Position numbers and translations under genes: made by a program | Notes under the pieces: model-generated | What the model saw: only the letters and a program-made list of their open reading frames with translations | Database searches by the model: none | Told to the model about the DNA's origin: nothing | Assembly: GCA_017996845.1 (NCBI GenBank) | Contig: JAGOGF010000022.1 | Span: forward strand, 1 to 27,859 | Source of the DNA: Butyrivibrio sp. | GTDB lineage: Bacteria; Bacillota_A; Clostridia; Lachnospirales; Lachnospiraceae | Reading direction: 5' to 3' | Length of the DNA: 27,859 nucleotides | Shown here: piece by piece, positions 23,769 to 27,859 of the stretch | Layout: each line of letters opens with the position of its first letter | How positions within the stretch are numbered: the stretch's first letter is position 1

Positions 23769-25031
23769 TTACTCCTTTTTGCAAATATGACTCATTTCCT
23801 CTTTCATGCTTAAAACAAGAATATTCCAGTTCATGAATCCGCCATTCATTACCGGCTCCCCTGAATCCGGATCATAATATTCATGGAAGCATCCCGTTTT
23901 TTCCAGATCCCGTCCAAGCAGTTTAAGCGTTCTGTTATACATTTCCTGTGCTTCTTCCACATATCCATAGTTTAAAAAGCCTTTGAATACAATGAAATTT
24001 GCTATGATCCAGATCGGTCCTAACCAATCTGACGGATTATTGGTTGCAGCAATGTGAAACATTTTCTCATCTCTTGCAAGTGTTGTTATTCCATAAGGAC
24101 TTGAAAAAGTATTTACATCCTTCCAATGGGTCACCAGTTCTGCCGCCTGTTCTTTTGTCGCAAAGCCTTCCCACATGGGCAGAAATCCCGACCATGTCCT
24201 GATTTTTATAGGAAGCGTTTTCCAGAAAACGCCTAATCCTTCATGAAACCAGTCATACCTCCTTGTATGAATATCCACATCTACAGAATAAAAAAATTTG
24301 TCCCGCTGATCATAACATTCCTGCTGTATGCACTGAATCAGCTGTTCTGCTTCTTTTTTTATCTTTCGAATCAAAATTTTTTTTGCTCCGGTCTTTTCCA
24401 GGTAAACGGCATAATTTTTCAATTCTCTTACCATAAAACTGTTCAGGAAAATATTTGCAGTTGAATCATATGGTCTTCCAAAACTTGCCGGATCATTATC
24501 CATTCCAATCATAATATCATCATGCCAGACGTATAGACCGCAGTTTTCATGAAAGTATGTTTTATAGTACAAAAAATAGCGTTCCAGCTGCTCTGCAAAT
24601 CTTTTCGCCCATTCATAATCCTGCAGATAATCACTGATCAGGCAGATCTGACTGCATAAAAAAGGTTTATGCATATTCATCCTTACACCTTCTTTATGCT
24701 TTACATTTAAATATGGCTGTGACCACTGGGCAACTTCAATCATCATCGGGATATACCCATCTGCCAGTTGATGATCCATAAAATTAAAAACATTTCCCTT
24801 AGCATGTTCTATCACTTTTTTCTTAAGCTGTTCATCGCCTGTTTTCTGTATAACAGAAAATAACCCATATACCGACCAATACGTGTCCCAGTCCCACACA
24901 TTTCCATCATATACAGAACCCGGATCAATAAACGGATATCTGATAAAGCTTCGCGGTTCTTTCAGCATTCCTGGAATATTTTCCAGAATATAGTTTTCCA
25001 GAATTTCCGAATACTCTTTTTCCTTATTCAT
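23769..25031 (-). CDS. MGH1/GH63-like glycoside hydrolase, cytosolic
   Basis: A 420-residue protein with an (alpha/alpha)6-barrel pattern of the mannosylglycerate hydrolase/GH63/trehalase group. Key segments are SVYDGNVWDWDTYW (39-52), GMDNDPASFGRPYDS (176-190), with D178 matching the usual acid, the NPSDWLGPIW stretch (332-341), and CFHEYYDPDSGEPVMNGGF (381-399), with E384 matching the usual base. The length fits the compact versions. The substrate is unknown; it may cleave the glucosyl or other sugar left beside rhamnose, or a different linkage of the imported glycoside. There is no signal peptide. AAAGG lies six bases before the ATG, inside the permease stop region; the gap is one base, so translation is coupled. 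Confidence 0.85.
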   Translation of the reverse strand: MNKEKEYSEILENYILENIPGMLKEPRSFIRYPFIDPGSVYDGNVWDWDTYWSVYGLFSVIQKTGDEQLKKKVIEHAKGNVFNFMDHQLADGYIPMMIEVAQWSQPYLNVKHKEGVRMNMHKPFLCSQICLISDYLQDYEWAKRFAEQLERYFLYYKTYFHENCGLYVWHDDIMIGMDNDPASFGRPYDSTANIFLNSFMVRELKNYAVYLEKTGAKKILIRKIKKEAEQLIQCIQQECYDQRDKFFYSVDVDIHTRRYDWFHEGLGVFWKTLPIKIRTWSGFLPMWEGFATKEQAAELVTHWKDVNTFSSPYGITTLARDEKMFHIAATNNPSDWLGPIWIIANFIVFKGFLNYGYVEEAQEMYNRTLKLLGRDLEKTGCFHEYYDPDSGEPVMNGGFMNWNILVLSMKEEMSHICKKE

Positions 25032-25032
25032 A

Positions 25033-25902
25033 TCAGCCTTTCACAGCACCTGCTGTCATACCCTCGATAACGGTTTTATTCAATGCAGTATAAAGCGCCA
25101 GCATAGGCATCACACTCATGGATACCGAAGCAAATATAGCGCCCCAGTTCTTATTTCCGAATTCATCCGAAAAATAAAGAAGTCCTGTCTGAACCGTCTT
25201 AAGTTCCGTACTGTTAATAAAGGTCATTGAAAAAATCAGGTCATTCCACTTAAAGAAAAATTGCAGCACCAATACTGTAACAATTGCATTCTTCATCAGT
25301 GGAATAATAACATGCCACATCAGTTTATAAATCCCACATCCATCCACAACTGCCGCCTCCATAATTTCATTCGGGAAAGAACGAAGAAATCCTGTTGCCA
25401 GAAAAATGGAAAGAGAAAGACCAAATGCCGTATAGGTAATAATCAAACAGGTTCTTGTATTAATTAGTCCCAATTTGCTGTAAATCTGAAATAATGGTAT
25501 CAGCGAGGTTGTTACTGTAACCATAATGCCCAGCTGAAAATATTGGGCTACATTATCACGCCATTTCCATTCCATTTTTGTTAAAGCAAAAGAAACTGTT
25601 ATTGTAAAGAAAACGATAAAGACCAAAGACAACAATGTTGTAATCAGCGAATTTTTGAAAAAGATCGCCATATTTCCTCTTGTCCACGCATCTATATAAT
25701 TCTGTAGATAAAATCCATCATTAAGTGCATATGCAGGCTTGGATGTCCACTCATAGCTTTGTTTGAAGGACGCCGTAAGCATCCAGAAAATTGGATATAT
25801 TTCTATCATTACAAGACAAAAAATGAAAAATGCAATAAGACATTTTTTTAGTGAAAAAGGTTTTCTGTTTCTATTTCTATTTCTGATTGCCGTTTTTTCC
25901 AT
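25033..25902 (-). CDS. Carbohydrate ABC permease, MalG/UgpE type (CUT1)
   Basis: A 289-residue permease with six predicted helices. The EAA loop that docks on the ATPase reads EIMEAAVVDGCGIYKLMWHV (about 188-207), close to the usual EAA...G.........I.LP signature, and the ending TEGMTAGAVKG-like tail (here IEGMTAGAVKG) is typical of MalG homologues. The N terminus has a short run of Arg-Asn pairs (residues 7-14) encoded by a hexanucleotide repeat. GGGGG precedes the ATG by five bases, overlapping the stop of the partner permease. The ATPase is not in this operon; CUT1 systems of Clostridia often use a shared MsmK-type ATPase encoded elsewhere. Confidence 0.93.
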   Translation of the reverse strand: MEKTAIRNRNRNRKPFSLKKCLIAFFIFCLVMIEIYPIFWMLTASFKQSYEWTSKPAYALNDGFYLQNYIDAWTRGNMAIFFKNSLITTLLSLVFIVFFTITVSFALTKMEWKWRDNVAQYFQLGIMVTVTTSLIPLFQIYSKLGLINTRTCLIITYTAFGLSLSIFLATGFLRSFPNEIMEAAVVDGCGIYKLMWHVIIPLMKNAIVTVLVLQFFFKWNDLIFSMTFINSTELKTVQTGLLYFSDEFGNKNWGAIFASVSMSVMPMLALYTALNKTVIEGMTAGAVKG

Positions 25903-25911
25903 GATTTCCCC

Positions 25912-26793
25912 CTACTCTTCCTTTGTATCAAAATGCTGAATTATTCTGGCTCCTACAATACATAAAAGGAAAATAAACAGGGCAATAACACTACCATATC
26001 CCACTTTATTATAAGTAAAAGATGCCTGATACATATACATCGATAATGATCTGGTTGCGTTCCCCGGCCCACCGTTGGTAAGTGCAAGTGCTGATTCAAA
26101 CATTTTTACCGTTCCTGAAAAGCTAAATACCAATGAAACAATTGTAATTGGTTTTAAGAGCGGACTCAGTACATATCGGAAAAGAGAAAAGCCACTGGCT
26201 CCATCAATTCTGGCTGCCTCAATAATATCCCCGGGAATATCCAGAATCGCACTATAAAAGATAACTGAATAAAATCCCATTGCTACCCACACATCCATGA
26301 CACACAGTGCACCCAACGCTGTAGAAGCCTGTCCGACCCATGGCTGAATCAGTTTTTGTAATCCAATACTGTCTAAAAGAGAATTTAAAAGTCCATAATT
26401 GGGCTGGATCTCATATATTTTCTGAAACAGTGTTCCAACCGCAACTGTCGGAAGTACTACCGGAAAAAATACCAATGTACGAACGATGGTCTTACATTTT
26501 GTCAGCCAGAAGGTAAACATAAGTGCCAGAAGAAGACCAAGTCCTACCTGTCCAACCATTGTAAATGCTATATATTTCAGATTGACGGTCAATGCTGTTC
26601 TGAAATTTTTATCCTTAAAGAGAAGTGCATAATTTTTCATTCCCACAAACTTCCACGATAATCCCGGGGTACCATCAAAAAACGAATAATAGAATGACCA
26701 AAAAATCGGAACGATAACAACAATGCTGTATAAAATGAGTGCCGGAAGTACAAACAGCATGATTGCTTTTTTATTTTGCAGTACTTTCTTCAT
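25912..26793 (-). CDS. Carbohydrate ABC permease, MalF/UgpA type (CUT1)
   Basis: A 293-residue permease with six predicted helices. It starts KAIMLFVLPALILYSIVVIV, shows the NYALLFKD region, and carries the EAA loop DIIEAARIDGASGFSLFRYV followed by LSPLLKP. Near the end, ALTNGGPGNATRSLSMYMY is characteristic of UgpA/LacF-like permeases. The ATG at 26793 is preferred to a TTG at 26835 because family similarity starts there; the GGAAAGG ribosome binding site is 12 bases upstream, slightly far. It is separated from the binding protein gene by a strong hairpin and couples to the MalG-type gene nine bases downstream. Confidence 0.9.
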   Translation of the reverse strand: MKKVLQNKKAIMLFVLPALILYSIVVIVPIFWSFYYSFFDGTPGLSWKFVGMKNYALLFKDKNFRTALTVNLKYIAFTMVGQVGLGLLLALMFTFWLTKCKTIVRTLVFFPVVLPTVAVGTLFQKIYEIQPNYGLLNSLLDSIGLQKLIQPWVGQASTALGALCVMDVWVAMGFYSVIFYSAILDIPGDIIEAARIDGASGFSLFRYVLSPLLKPITIVSLVFSFSGTVKMFESALALTNGGPGNATRSLSMYMYQASFTYNKVGYGSVIALFIFLLCIVGARIIQHFDTKEE

Positions 26794-26842
26794 AGATGTA
26801 CCATGCCTTTCCTGTATGTAAGCAAGTAGTATCAATATAAGA

Positions 26843-26879
26843 GAAAAAGGGTACCGCCTACCAGAGGCGACACCCTTTT
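26843..26879 (-). terminator. Strong hairpin between CUT1 binding protein and permeases
   Basis: On the minus strand AAAAGGGT pairs with ACCCTTTT, and CGCCT with AGGCG, with a GT/GT internal loop and five-base loop. TTTTTCTC follows. Since the permeases lack another visible promoter, this probably acts as a partial terminator that favours binding-protein mRNA. Confidence 0.75.
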
Positions 26880-26889
26880 CTGTTAAGCA

Positions 26890-27859
26890 TCATTCGGCAT
26901 TCATATCATGTGCATCCTGAATTGCCTGCATATAATCCTGTGGTGTAATATCTCCTGTAAGAAGACTCTGTACCTGTTCCTGCGCAACTGTAGAGGTCTG
27001 ACTGTCCATCGTTGCTTCATACCATGTAAATGCTGATTTTGCCTTTCCAAGTTCACCCAGTACGAGCTGTGTATATCCGGTTACCTTACTGCTGTCCACA
27101 TTATAATTGTACCCTTTAACAGTTCCCTGCGTTTCCATTGCGATATTTCCCATATTCTCTACTAAATACTTTATAAACCATCCCGTTCCATCATCATATT
27201 TATCCTGACTGAATGCAAGAATGTTTCCACAGTTCATGGAATAGCTGTCACTTGCTGAAATGCTTGCATCTGCTACCGGAACATTGAAGAATCCTATTCC
27301 ATCAGCCCCTGCCTTATTTGCAGAAGTATCATTTAAATTCTGTGTAAACCAGCTGCCATTGTAGAAGATACCTGCCTGCCCATTCATTAACATCGTTCCT
27401 GCCGTTGTCATGTCTACTGTATTAACACCTTTACCAAACCACCCTTTTGTAGCCCATTCCTGAATTTTGCTTGCAGCATCCACATATTCTTTATCTGTAT
27501 ATTTTGTCTCTCCGTCGTATGCTTTCTTCATCGCATCAGAGCCTGCCGTCCGCACCAGATATGCATTGATCAGTCTTGTTACACCCCATTTATCAGATCC
27601 ACCTGCAGCAATTGGCTGAATGCCGGCAGTCTGCAGTTTCTGACAATCTTCCTCGAATTGATCCCAGGTTGCCGGAGTATCTGTAATCCCTGCTTTTTCG
27701 AATGCTGCTTTGTTATACCAAAAGCCCTCAACATTTAAGCCAAGCGGAAGATCGTAAATATCATCTGTTCCTGATAATGTCTTCAGAAGTGAAACAGCCG
27801 ACTCATTCAATGATGACTCACAGTTATATTTTTTTAACACGTCTGAAATATCCACTACT
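26890..27859 (-). CDS. CUT1 extracellular sugar-binding protein, N terminus outside the window
   Basis: The last 322 or so residues of a family-1 solute-binding protein; the frame stays open to the window edge, so the signal peptide and first part are missing. Visible marks are DLPLGLNVEGFWYNKAAFEKAG, the W-rich TPATWDQFEEDCQKLQ, IQPIAAGGSDKWG, the ligand-site-like GQAGIFYNGSWFTQNL, and a C-terminal SLLTGDITPQDYMQAIQDAH that is typical of UgpB/MsmE-like proteins. It is the receptor for the permeases that follow. Given the rhamnosidase in the operon, a rhamnosylated oligosaccharide or glycoside is the likely ligand, by inference only. Confidence 0.9.
   Translation of the reverse strand, partial: VVDISDVLKKYNCESSLNESAVSLLKTLSGTDDIYDLPLGLNVEGFWYNKAAFEKAGITDTPATWDQFEEDCQKLQTAGIQPIAAGGSDKWGVTRLINAYLVRTAGSDAMKKAYDGETKYTDKEYVDAASKIQEWATKGWFGKGVNTVDMTTAGTMLMNGQAGIFYNGSWFTQNLNDTSANKAGADGIGFFNVPVADASISASDSYSMNCGNILAFSQDKYDDGTGWFIKYLVENMGNIAMETQGTVKGYNYNVDSSKVTGYTQLVLGELGKAKSAFTWYEATMDSQTSTVAQEQVQSLLTGDITPQDYMQAIQDAHDMNAE

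Noticed and set aside
1..27859. CRISPR array, tRNA or rRNA genes, insertion sequences, phage or attachment sites
   Set aside because: No regularly spaced repeats, no cloverleaf or rRNA segments, and no transposase or integrase sequences were recognised on either strand.

Overview
The window looks like chromosome of a Gram-positive member of the Clostridia, most likely a gut Lachnospiraceae-type bacterium. This is inferred from moderately low GC, strong AAGGAGG-type ribosome binding sites, YesM/YesN two-component regulators beside sugar ABC transporters, an Amt-PII fusion, and a reversed-domain GH3 relic of the kind seen in rumen and gut Clostridia. Genus cannot be fixed from sequence alone. 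Almost everything from 1.2 kb onward is on the minus strand. Only the edge oxidoreductase and an XRE regulator are on the plus strand.

Region 1 (1-3.1 kb): the C-terminal end of a phytoene-desaturase-like FAD oxidoreductase, an XRE regulator with a DUF5680-like sensor domain, and a convergent pair made of a GyrI-like protein and an AraC regulator with a GyrI-like effector domain. Region 2 (3.0-5.7 kb): a nitrogen operon encoding a 94-residue two-helix membrane protein and a 683-residue ammonium channel fused to a PII domain. It is read from a near-consensus promoter through a leader that carries two intrinsic-terminator hairpins. Region 3 (5.8-7.0 kb): three small cytosolic proteins (TfoX C-terminal domain, DUF1801, NIF3/CutA-like) in one operon. 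Region 4 (7.2-10.2 kb): a MATE efflux gene broken by an internal deletion and a frameshift, a TetR regulator, a flavodoxin-like protein and a GNAT acetyltransferase. A 17-bp palindrome present both before the flavodoxin-tetR operon and before the MATE relic is a good candidate TetR operator.

Region 5 (10.2-19.3 kb): a sugar uptake module. A membrane-tethered family-1 binding protein, a YesM histidine kinase and a YesN response regulator are translationally coupled, followed by a lipoprotein binding protein, a permease, a double-domain ATPase and a second, different permease. The likely logic is an extracytoplasmic binding protein that informs the kinase, with the regulator then switching on the transporter. 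Region 6 (19.4-20.7 kb): a GH3 beta-glycosidase pseudogene with two frameshifts, a nonsense codon and no catalytic domain. Region 7 (20.8-27.86 kb): a rhamnoside utilisation operon: CUT1 binding protein (cut by the window edge), two CUT1 permeases, an MGH1/GH63-like glycosidase and a GH78 alpha-L-rhamnosidase. Neither enzyme has a signal peptide, so small rhamnosylated glycosides are probably imported intact and cleaved in the cytosol.

The items most worth a second look are the Amt-PII fusion with its hairpin-first leader and small membrane partner, the tethered binding protein/YesM/YesN module, the TetR operator pair next to a decayed pump, and the two pseudogenes that show recent gene decay.
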